Source of the DNA: Nitrosomonas sp.
Lineage (GTDB): Bacteria; Pseudomonadota; Gammaproteobacteria; Burkholderiales; Nitrosomonadaceae
Assembly: GCA_021774205.1 (NCBI GenBank)
Contig: JAJFJI010000365.1
Coordinates: 1 to 34,313 of the forward strand
Direction: 5' to 3'
DNA: 34,313 bases
Part shown: piece after piece, positions 27,371 to 34,313 of the stretch
Layout: each line of letters starts with the position of its first letter
Position numbering within the stretch: the stretch's first letter is position 1
Position numbers and translations under genes: made by a program
The notes under the pieces: model-generated
The model's input: the letters and a program-made list of their open reading frames with translations, nothing else
The model's database searches: none
What the model was told of the DNA's origin: nothing

Positions 27371-27630
27371 AACATGAATTGAAAATTGACGAGCCGTTTT
27401 TAGAAGCTAAGTTGGCCGGTGACAAGCTGTTTGAAATTCGTTTAAACGATCGTGGTTATCAGAAGGGTCATTTTACAGAGTATGTTGAGTATGGAGAAAT
27501 AGATAAGAGTGGGATTAATCATTCTAGGTTAATAATAAAACACGTGTTTGAAATCACATATGTTTCTAACTATATGCAAAAAGAAAATTATGTTGTTTTT
27601 GGTGAGAAATATATCGGGACTGAGGACTGA
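27367..27630 (+). CDS. DUF3850/ASCH-like small protein (TTG start)
   Basis: HELKIDEPFLEAKLAGDKLFEIRLNDRGYQKGHF. Confidence 0.75.
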   Translation: MKHELKIDEPFLEAKLAGDKLFEIRLNDRGYQKGHFTEYVEYGEIDKSGINHSRLIIKHVFEITYVSNYMQKENYVVFGEKYIGTED

Positions 27631-27816
27631 ATGACTAATTTCACAAAAGAAGACTTGGCCACAGGCTGGAAAATATGTTCAGTTTGCCGCGACAGAGTTT
27701 TTCTTACTGAGGCTGGTTTTGATGTTGAGCAAGAGAAATGCAAAAGGTGCGATGAGTGGTCGGCGTCTAAGGAAGATTTTTTTATCGATGATTCTGTAGA
27801 GGTTATGAGTAAATAA
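27631..27816 (+). CDS. Small zinc-ribbon-like protein
   Basis: CSVCRDRVF...CKRCDEW, two CxxC. Confidence 0.6.
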   Translation: MTNFTKEDLATGWKICSVCRDRVFLTEAGFDVEQEKCKRCDEWSASKEDFFIDDSVEVMSK

Positions 27817-27828
27817 CAGGAGTTTAGT

Positions 27829-28179
27829 ATGGATAAAATTGAAATAGCAAAAGTGTGCCATGAAGTAAATCGGGCTTATTGTCTGGCACTAGGGGATACA
27901 AACCAGATGCCTTGGATAGATTCGCCAAGATGGCAGAAAGATAGTGCGTTGCATGGCGTCGAGATGCACATTAATAATCCCAATGCTGGGCCGCAGGCAA
28001 GCCATGAAAGTTGGATGAAGCAAAAACTTGATGATGGGTGGGAATATGGGCCGGTTAAGAATGCAGATTTAAAACAACATCCTTGTTTAGTGCCATTTGA
28101 TCAGTTGCCAGTTGAGCAGCAAGCCAAAGATTACATTTTTCGTGCTGTGGTTCATGCTCTAGCAAACTCGCGTGACTGA
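27829..28179 (+). CDS. RyR-domain protein
   Basis: AKVCHEVNRAYCLALGDTNQMPWIDSPRWQKDSALHGVEMH...SHESWMKQKLDDGWEYGPVKNADLKQHPCLVPFDQLPVEQQAKDYIFRAVVHAL. Confidence 0.88.
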   Translation: MDKIEIAKVCHEVNRAYCLALGDTNQMPWIDSPRWQKDSALHGVEMHINNPNAGPQASHESWMKQKLDDGWEYGPVKNADLKQHPCLVPFDQLPVEQQAKDYIFRAVVHALANSRD

Positions 28180-28381
28180 CTGCCATGAATGCCAAAAAGC
28201 AAAAAATAATCGGTTACATGGAATCTACACCAGGGCGTGCGTTGGGTGTTGTGCGCGATTGGTTATTTCTGCGCGCCCTGACAGGGAACAGCAAGAAGCG
28301 CAACTTAAATGGATCTCAAGGGACAAAAAAGCGCCAAAACGAGCGGCGATATTGGATTGTGTGAGGGATTACGAGGACTGA
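28172..28381 (+). CDS. Small Cys-rich phage protein
   Basis: CHECQKAKNN..RACVGCCARLV. Confidence 0.6.
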   Translation: MTDCHECQKAKNNRLHGIYTRACVGCCARLVISARPDREQQEAQLKWISRDKKAPKRAAILDCVRDYED

Positions 28382-28385
28382 AAAA

Positions 28386-28655
28386 TTGAATTTAACAAAG
28401 ATTGAGCTAAAAACAAAAGACGGCAAGAAAATCAAGCTTACTGCTGATGAAGCGAGAGAGCTTTATAACCAGTTGCATGAGTTGTTTGGCGCGAAATACA
28501 TACCGATTGCGCCAATTGTTATTGCTAAGCCTTATGTACCGTCGCCGCTGCCTTATTGGCTTGGTTCTACAACGTGCGGTATAGGAAGCGGAGTGTCTGG
28601 TCAGATGCTAGGAAATTCAGAACATCTGGATAGTAGTGAGAAAATTATGCGATAG
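28386..28655 (+). CDS. Phage hypothetical protein (TTG start)
   Basis: KIELKTKDGKKIKLTADEARELYNQLHELFG. Confidence 0.55.
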   Translation: MNLTKIELKTKDGKKIKLTADEARELYNQLHELFGAKYIPIAPIVIAKPYVPSPLPYWLGSTTCGIGSGVSGQMLGNSEHLDSSEKIMR

Positions 28656-28667
28656 AGCGCCAAGAAG

Positions 28668-28768
28668 CATGGGTATTGGTAGGTTTCGACAACAGGAATT
28701 TTGCAGATTCGTCTGCGTCGGAAAGTGCGTTGCTGCAAACAACGCTGCCTACATACACAGTACCCATG
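28668..28768 (+). ncRNA. Candidate structured RNA with three-way junction
   Basis: P1 28668-28678/28758-28768 (11 bp), P2 28679-28683/28748-28752, P3a 28684-28690/28717-28723, P3b 28703-28707/28712-28716 with UUCG loop, P4 28727-28732/28740-28745. The two G-U pairs form only on the + strand. Confidence 0.65.
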
Positions 28769-28789
28769 ACTTGTTGGTGAGTGTGCAGA

Positions 28790-28972
28790 ATGATTTCTAA
28801 CAAAGAAGCGGCGGCGAAATTGAATTTGAGACTATTACCAAGTATGGGTAGGTATACATACTGTCACAGGGATCGTGCTCAGTCCTTAAAGCTGGTTTTA
28901 ACTCCAGCCCGCTTCTTTGTTGGTGTATCGCAATGTAATGAATTGCTAGAAAGCGGGAGGTTATCGCTATAG
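28790..28972 (+). CDS. Small phage hypothetical protein
   Basis: MISNKEAAAKLNLRLLPSMGRYTYCHRDRAQSLKLVLTPARFF; GGTGAG upstream of ATG. Confidence 0.5.
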   Translation: MISNKEAAAKLNLRLLPSMGRYTYCHRDRAQSLKLVLTPARFFVGVSQCNELLESGRLSL

Positions 28973-29063
28973 CCAGTTTGCGCAGATTGTCTATAGCGTC
29001 CGAACATGGAATATAACCAAGCCGGGTTCATCTCCGGCCACCAACTTAACTAATGGAGAGTTT

Positions 29064-29237
29064 GTGAAACACAAAAGAGGTAGACCAAAGAATCGTAGAG
29101 CTGGTTGTTTGATGTGCAAACCGCACAAGATGAATGGATACAATCCAAACCGTATAGGCTCTATTTCAAAATACGGCGGAATGCGAGGGGCAAGACTGAA
29201 TTGCTATGCAGATAATGATTTACGTGTATTGGAGTGA
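29064..29237 (+). CDS. 57-aa basic Cys-containing phage protein (GTG start, below ORF-track cutoff)
   Basis: MKHKRGRPKNRRAGCLMCKPHKMNGYNPNRIGSISKYGGMRGARLNCYADNDLRVLE; GGAG SD. Confidence 0.7.
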   Translation: MKHKRGRPKNRRAGCLMCKPHKMNGYNPNRIGSISKYGGMRGARLNCYADNDLRVLE

Positions 29238-29410
29238 TGACAAAGATTAAACCACCAAACCCAGGCAGCAAAGAAGCCATAGAGCAGGGGTGTAAATGCC
29301 CAGTTTGGGACAATAATCATGGCGTTGGCGTTGGGACTGATTCAGACGGCAAACCGTTGTTTTGGTATTCGTCTGATTGCTGGCTGCATACGAAGGGGCG
29401 TGACAAGTGA
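29237..29410 (+). CDS. 57-aa phage protein (below ORF-track cutoff)
   Basis: MTKIKPPNPGSKEAIEQGCKCPVWDNNHGVGVGTDSDGKPLFWYSSDCWLHTKGRDK; ATG overlaps the previous stop. Confidence 0.7.
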   Translation: MTKIKPPNPGSKEAIEQGCKCPVWDNNHGVGVGTDSDGKPLFWYSSDCWLHTKGRDK

Positions 29411-29793
29411 GCGAAATAGAGAAGCTGCGGCAATGTCTCAATCCTAGAGAGTGGACACGTGAAATGTCTGAAGCGTGGCATAAAAATATACCAGATACTC
29501 AGAAAGCTTTTGAGGCATTAGTTGAATCAGCAATCTTGTCTTTATGCGCAGAAGACAAGACGTCCTATGAATCAATACCAGCGTTGGCAGAAATTGTTAC
29601 AGAAATACATGAGCAATGTCGCGCTAAAGATCGCAGAAATGATCCGGCATTTTTTTTAATTTGGGCTGGGATTATTAGAAGTGTTGCTAATGGAGAAGAG
29701 TACACAAGATCATTTTACGATAAGTTTCGCGCAGAGTTTATTAGCGAGCTGTCTAATTTCATAGATGAAGAAGACCTACCAAAAAGAAGATGA
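29407..29793 (+). CDS. Phage hypothetical protein (GTG start)
   Basis: 128-aa ORF, GTGA overlap with the preceding stop. Confidence 0.6.
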   Translation: MSEIEKLRQCLNPREWTREMSEAWHKNIPDTQKAFEALVESAILSLCAEDKTSYESIPALAEIVTEIHEQCRAKDRRNDPAFFLIWAGIIRSVANGEEYTRSFYDKFRAEFISELSNFIDEEDLPKRR

Positions 29794-30215
29794 TTAGTTT
29801 TACGATACCAGGCCAACCAATCGCCAAAGGCCGTGCAAGGGCATACGGCGGAGAATACAAAGGGCACTGTCCACTAGAATCGCAAGAGCAGGCGGCATTT
29901 GTTGATTATTTAAGGAAGGTATATCCAAGAACCTATGGCGCCATTGTTATACACATTAAAAATGAAGGCAAAAAAACATTCGGTCAGGCTGCCTACGACA
30001 AAAAACAAGGACAGACTACAGGCGCAAGCGACATAGTAATCCCAGGTAACCCGAGTTTTTGTCTTGAGCTGAAGAGGAAGGATAAGAGAAAGAGCAAGTT
30101 TAGCCATGAGCAAGAAACATACCTAATAAAAGCGTCAGAGAATGGTGCGTTTGCTTGTGTAGCCTATGGGTACGATGCTGCTGTTGAGGCATTTAAGGAT
30201 TGGTTAAATTTATGA
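29790..30215 (+). CDS. VRR-NUC nuclease with RusA-like N-terminal leader
   Basis: MISFTIPGQPIAKGRARA (RusA-like start) then KNEGKK...GASDIVIPGNPSFCLELKRKD...EQETYL (VRR-NUC). Confidence 0.82.
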   Translation: MISFTIPGQPIAKGRARAYGGEYKGHCPLESQEQAAFVDYLRKVYPRTYGAIVIHIKNEGKKTFGQAAYDKKQGQTTGASDIVIPGNPSFCLELKRKDKRKSKFSHEQETYLIKASENGAFACVAYGYDAAVEAFKDWLNL

Positions 30216-30547
30216 GAGTTATATTAATTATTTTATTAATGCTTTCATTCAGTGCTGTTGCTGAATCACGTTATGTTGACACAAGATACTGCGGCGAGCC
30301 AGAGCGATATGCAAGCGGCAAGATCAAACGAAACACATCACTGGTGAGAGCATTTAAGCGCATGTATCCATTGCCGGATGGCTACAATAAATCTAAGTGG
30401 CATGTCGATCATGTAGTCCCGCTCTCAGTTGGTGGTTGTGACAGCATAGAAAATCTTCAATGGCTACCGGTTGAGATAAAGAGTTGCGCTGGCACGGTTT
30501 GCAAGGATCGGTGGGAACGTAAGGTTTATCCAAAGAGTTTTGATTGA
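30212..30547 (+). CDS. HNH endonuclease with predicted signal peptide
   Basis: MRVILIILLMLSFSAVAES then SKWHVDHVVPLSVGGCDSIENLQWLP. Confidence 0.8.
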   Translation: MRVILIILLMLSFSAVAESRYVDTRYCGEPERYASGKIKRNTSLVRAFKRMYPLPDGYNKSKWHVDHVVPLSVGGCDSIENLQWLPVEIKSCAGTVCKDRWERKVYPKSFD

Positions 30548-31054
30548 ATGAATAAACTAACCCCAAAACAGAAGCGGTTTGTTGATGAGTATCTGATTGA
30601 TTTGAATGCTACTCAGTCTGCGATTAGGGCTGGTTATAGTAAAAAAACAGCAGAGGTCATAGGTCATGAAAACCTAAGAAAACCTAATATTCAACTGTGT
30701 ATATCAGAACGTTTGGACAAACTTAAAGAAATTACTGGAATAACTCAAGAGAGAGTCTTGCAAGAGTATGGAAAAATATCATTCTTCGACCCGAGAAGGC
30801 TTTACGATGACAAAGGCAATTTGCTACCTGTCCATAAGCTAGATGCTGATGTTGCAGCAGCACTAACTGGATTTGATGTGACTGAAACAACTATTAGCGG
30901 CGAGCTTGTTACCACAACAAAGAAAGTTAAATATGCTGAAAAGAAAGGTGCTTTGGATAGTTTGGCTAAGCATTTCGGAATGTTTGATGGAAATCAACAT
31001 CAAGAAAATTGTGGCGTGTTGATTACTTACAGGCGCATTTCTAGCAATGTTTAA
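30548..31054 (+). CDS. Phage terminase small subunit (Terminase_2 type)
   Basis: LTPKQKRFVDEYLIDLNATQSAIRAGYSKKTAEVIGHENLRKPNI. Confidence 0.93.
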   Translation: MNKLTPKQKRFVDEYLIDLNATQSAIRAGYSKKTAEVIGHENLRKPNIQLCISERLDKLKEITGITQERVLQEYGKISFFDPRRLYDDKGNLLPVHKLDADVAAALTGFDVTETTISGELVTTTKKVKYAEKKGALDSLAKHFGMFDGNQHQENCGVLITYRRISSNV

Positions 31055-32285
31055 AGAAATAATTGTTGATCTGTTGCCGGCACAAGATGATTTTGTTTTT
31101 TCAAAATCACCAAATCCAGCTCTGGTGGGCGGCTTAGGTAGCGGCAAGACGCAGGCAGGTGTCAGTAGACTAATTAGGCTGATGACAGAAGAGCCCGGGA
31201 TAAACACGCTTTATGCCATGCCGACATATGATTTATTAAAGCTAAGGGCAATACCGGGGTTTCAGGAAGAATTATCTAAAATCAGTCTGTCACATACATT
31301 AAACAAGTCAGATTACTCCATTAGAATTTTTGGTCTTGGTATTATCTATCTCAGATCATATGATAATCCGGATAGGTTTATAGCGTTCGAGGTTGGACAC
31401 TCAGTCGTTGATGAAATAGATACGCTCGATAAGGATAAGGCAACGGAAGTCTGGCGCAAAGTAACGGAACGTACAAGACAACAGACCAAGAATGGAATAA
31501 ATACTATCGGGGCAGTCACTTCACCAGACCACGGTATGCAAGGTTTTGTTTATGATAGATGGGCAAGAAATGCTTCTAGTAGGCAAGAATTAATTAAGGC
31601 TAGAACAACAGACAATCCATTTTTGCCTGACGGTTATGTTGAGCAGATTCGGGAAAATTATGATCAGCAATTGGCCGATCTGTACATTGATGGAGAGTTT
31701 GTAAATCTCACTCAGCAAAAGGTCTACCATTTTTTTGACAACAAAAAGCATCATAGAGCAGCACCAAAAGAAGATTCATATAATGCTACGCATATCGGCA
31801 TCGACTTCAATATCGGCGGATGCTGTTCAAACGTTTTTTTGATAGATGATAAAAACGTACACGCTATCGGCGAATTTGTCAGCCACGATTCATATGAATT
31901 TGTTAATAATCTTAACAAGTTTAAAGGCAAGCAGATAACTGTTTATCCGGATGCTTCAGGAAGCAGTAGATCAACTAATGCCAGTCAGACTGATATTCAA
32001 ATTATTCAATCTGCTGGTTACAGGGTTGACGCTGCGCAATCAAACCCTGCCGTTCGAGATAGGGTCAATTCAGTTAATTCTCTGTTATCGAAGGAGCGGT
32101 TATTCATTGATGTTGATAGATGCCCATTATTAACTGAGGCACTAGAGCAGCAGGGGTATACAGATAAAGGCGAGCCTGAGAAGTTTGCCAAACATCCAGC
32201 AATTGATGACTGGGTTGATAATTCAGGCTATTTCATTTACAGAAAATTTCCTTTAACAAGGCCATCTTATGCTTCAAGTTTCTAA
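31047..32285 (+). CDS. Phage terminase large subunit
   Basis: Walker A GGLGSGKTQAG; SVVDEIDTL; GIDFNIGGCCSNVF nuclease region. Confidence 0.92.
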   Translation: MFKEIIVDLLPAQDDFVFSKSPNPALVGGLGSGKTQAGVSRLIRLMTEEPGINTLYAMPTYDLLKLRAIPGFQEELSKISLSHTLNKSDYSIRIFGLGIIYLRSYDNPDRFIAFEVGHSVVDEIDTLDKDKATEVWRKVTERTRQQTKNGINTIGAVTSPDHGMQGFVYDRWARNASSRQELIKARTTDNPFLPDGYVEQIRENYDQQLADLYIDGEFVNLTQQKVYHFFDNKKHHRAAPKEDSYNATHIGIDFNIGGCCSNVFLIDDKNVHAIGEFVSHDSYEFVNNLNKFKGKQITVYPDASGSSRSTNASQTDIQIIQSAGYRVDAAQSNPAVRDRVNSVNSLLSKERLFIDVDRCPLLTEALEQQGYTDKGEPEKFAKHPAIDDWVDNSGYFIYRKFPLTRPSYASSF

Positions 32286-32306
32286 AACTACAGGAATCAG
32301 ACGAAA

Positions 32307-33719
32307 ATGCCAGAAGATAAATTAAACCCTTTAACCACTAGTCAAGCATATAAGCGCATGTCGCCGAAATGGAAGAAAATAGATACGCTGCTTGGTGGGA
32401 CGGACGCGATGCGCGAAGCGGGTCGATTATATGCACCGCAACATCAATATGAGAGCGATAAGAATTACAAGGCCAGGATCTGCGCGACAACTTTGTTAAA
32501 TATGGTTGAGCAAACACTCATTACGTTAACCGGAAAGCCTTTCTCTGATCCAGTTGTTCTTAGTGATGACATGCCAGATTTAATTCGCGGCACTATCATG
32601 GATGATGTTGATCTTCAGGGTAATAATATTGATGTTTTTGGGCGTAACTGGCTTCGTGCAGGATTGGCCAAATCTTTTTCACATGTTCTTGTTGACTTCC
32701 CAAGAGTAAAAGTCCCAGAAGGTGCGCAACGCACTCTTGAAGATGACAGAAGGGAAGGACTTCGTCCTTACTGGGTTATGGTCAACCCAGAACAATTGAT
32801 TTTTGCGTCGGCGGTGTACGTAAATGGTGTAGAAACACTGATGCATGTGCGTATTGTAGAAGAGACTACAGTTATGGACGGGTTCAGTGAGATTGTTACG
32901 AAGAGAATACGTGTATTAGAGCCTGGAAATGTTCAGATATGGGAAATGCGGAATAAAAAATGGGTTATCACCGATCAATGGCAAACCGGTTTGTCTTATA
33001 TCCCATTAGTTACATTCTATACAAATAGGTCTGCATTCATGGAAGGTAAGCCGCCTTTACTGGATTTGGCTGATAAGAATATTGAGCATTGGGCATCATC
33101 ATCGGAACAACGTAATGTTTTAACTGTCGCAAGATTCCCAGTCCTTGGTGGTGCAGGTGTTAATCATGATGAAAACAACCCTATCGTACTTGCGCCAAAC
33201 CGTGCATTAACAGACCAGAACCCAAATAGTAAATATTACTATGTTGAGCACAGCGGCGCCGCGATAGAAGCTGGCAGAAAAGATTTGCAGGATATTGAAG
33301 CGCAAATGGCTGGCTATGGTGCTGAATTTTTGAAGAAGCGACCTGGGAATGAGACTGCAACTGCGCGGGCATTAGATAGCGCAGAAGCGTCAAGCGATCT
33401 AAGTGCGATGGCAGGTATGTTTGAAGATGCGGTTGCTCAAGCGTTGCAAATAACGGCTGATTGGATGGGAATTAAGGTGTCTGGCGGCAGCATATCCGTC
33501 GTTAAAGATTTTGGTACTGATGACAATTCCGCAGGCCTTGAGTTGCTTTCTAAAGCAAGGGATCGGCGCGATATTAGCCGCAAAACATTGCTCGAGACGT
33601 TTAGAATCCATGGAATTTTGCCAGATGATTTTGACGCTGATAAAGATTTGGCAGAAATTGCAAATGAACCGCCTTCAATATTTGGCGGGTCAGAGTCCAA
33701 TATTGATGCGGGCCAATAA
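32307..33719 (+). CDS. Phage portal protein (DUF4055-like)
   Basis: LYAPQHQYESDKNYKARICATTLLNMVEQTLITLTGKPFSDPV; position after the terminase. Confidence 0.85.
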   Translation: MPEDKLNPLTTSQAYKRMSPKWKKIDTLLGGTDAMREAGRLYAPQHQYESDKNYKARICATTLLNMVEQTLITLTGKPFSDPVVLSDDMPDLIRGTIMDDVDLQGNNIDVFGRNWLRAGLAKSFSHVLVDFPRVKVPEGAQRTLEDDRREGLRPYWVMVNPEQLIFASAVYVNGVETLMHVRIVEETTVMDGFSEIVTKRIRVLEPGNVQIWEMRNKKWVITDQWQTGLSYIPLVTFYTNRSAFMEGKPPLLDLADKNIEHWASSSEQRNVLTVARFPVLGGAGVNHDENNPIVLAPNRALTDQNPNSKYYYVEHSGAAIEAGRKDLQDIEAQMAGYGAEFLKKRPGNETATARALDSAEASSDLSAMAGMFEDAVAQALQITADWMGIKVSGGSISVVKDFGTDDNSAGLELLSKARDRRDISRKTLLETFRIHGILPDDFDADKDLAEIANEPPSIFGGSESNIDAGQ

Positions 33720-33725
33720 AGACCG

Positions 33726-34313
33726 ATGGGCACTTCTAACGACGAGTATCGAGACGCTGTTTTAAGACACCAAATTGGTGTCAGAAGATTTAGTGCCGGG
33801 TTGAATAAACGTGTCGCAGAATTGTTGGAAGAAAATGACCGCGATCTTGTCGAGCAGTTGCGCATAAGACTTGGTCGGTTTAAAGGTCAAGAAATAGATT
33901 TCACTAGTAAAAAGTGGAAGGACTTAATTGCTAAAATCACTTTAGAGAGACGGGAATCACTGCTTGAAGCGGAAAACATGATAACGCCAGAACTAAAAAC
34001 GCTGGCTGTTATGGAAGGGGCAAAAGAGATAAACCTGCTGATCGAAGCGGTGCCAATCAAGCTCTCGTTTAATGAAATACCAGACTCACAACTAAAAGCA
34101 ATTGTCACTGAAAGACCATTCTTCGGTCACAGAATGAAAGAATGGTTTTCTGCGCTATCTAATACTGATAGAAGCCGTATAACCAGATCAATACAACTGG
34201 GCATGATCCAGGGCGAGTCAATTAACAACATTGTCCGAAGAGTTGCTGGTACACGCGCAAATAGTTTCAAAGATGGTGATCTATCCATTGCCAGGCGTGA
34301 TGCACGTACTATT
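33726..34313 (+). CDS. Phage head morphogenesis/minor capsid protein, cut by window edge
   Basis: MGTSNDEYRDAVLRHQIGVRRFSAGLNKRVAELLEEND...RSRITRSIQLGMIQGESINNIVRRVAGTR; directly after the portal. Confidence 0.82.
   Translation, partial: MGTSNDEYRDAVLRHQIGVRRFSAGLNKRVAELLEENDRDLVEQLRIRLGRFKGQEIDFTSKKWKDLIAKITLERRESLLEAENMITPELKTLAVMEGAKEINLLIEAVPIKLSFNEIPDSQLKAIVTERPFFGHRMKEWFSALSNTDRSRITRSIQLGMIQGESINNIVRRVAGTRANSFKDGDLSIARRDARTI

Larger units (their letters stand above)
12843..34313. mobile_element. Left part of a lambda-organised prophage integrated at the tRNA-Leu 3' end; right end outside the window
   Basis: Integrase directly downstream of the tRNA, then phage recombination, immunity, replication and head gene modules. 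Confidence 0.92.

Noticed and set aside
28668-29043. Possible phage tmRNA: GGTTTCGACA near the 5' end and GGGTTCATCTCC..CCACCA ~375 nt later
   Set aside because: The 5' segment is enclosed by its own 11-bp helix with 28758-28768, the 3' T-arm-like hairpin has an 8-nt loop and no matching acceptor, no tag ORF ending in an Ala-Ala type tail is seen, and an SD-equipped ORF sits between.
28966-29043. Possible tRNA ending CCGGCCACCA
   Set aside because: No 7-bp acceptor partner, D-arm or anticodon arm could be built; the T-loop lacks the conserved A at position 58.
1-34313. CRISPR array
   Set aside because: No regularly spaced repeats with unique spacers were seen; the only tandem repeats are in coding regions (24.8 kb, 21.28 kb).

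Overview
The window is a betaproteobacterial (Nitrosomonas-like, inferred from gene content and order) chromosome segment, followed from about 12.84 kb by the left ~21.5 kb of a lambda-organised prophage inserted at a tRNA-Leu(CAG) gene. The host part, mostly on the minus strand, carries spoT/relA (cut by the left edge), rpoZ, gmk, an HDOD-GAF protein flanked by repeat relics, msrA, dsbA-like, SPOR, argS, rlmB and rnr. The prophage carries a tyrosine integrase, a leftward recombination operon (YqaJ-type exonuclease and Bet/RecT), a lysogeny-region accessory block, a cI/cro-like switch, a ParB-MT-A70 methyltransferase, a replication gene with internal repeats, an acyl carrier protein, NinB, HNH/Ref-like, DUF3850-like, RyR-domain, RusA-like/VRR-NUC and exported HNH proteins. 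It then continues into terminase, portal and a head morphogenesis gene cut by the right edge. The attR end is not in the window. The most interesting non-protein signals are: (1) a compact ~101-nt three-way-junction RNA candidate at 28668-28768, whose 7-nt loop is perfectly complementary to a segment overlapping another of its own helices; (2) a two-locus operator system with identical promoter elements and identical operator spacing; (3) a lambda-ori-like repeat block inside the replication gene (two 21-bp iterons, then a telomere-like GGGTTT-type G-quadruplex array, then an A-rich tract). Everything was read by eye; no database search or folding program was run.
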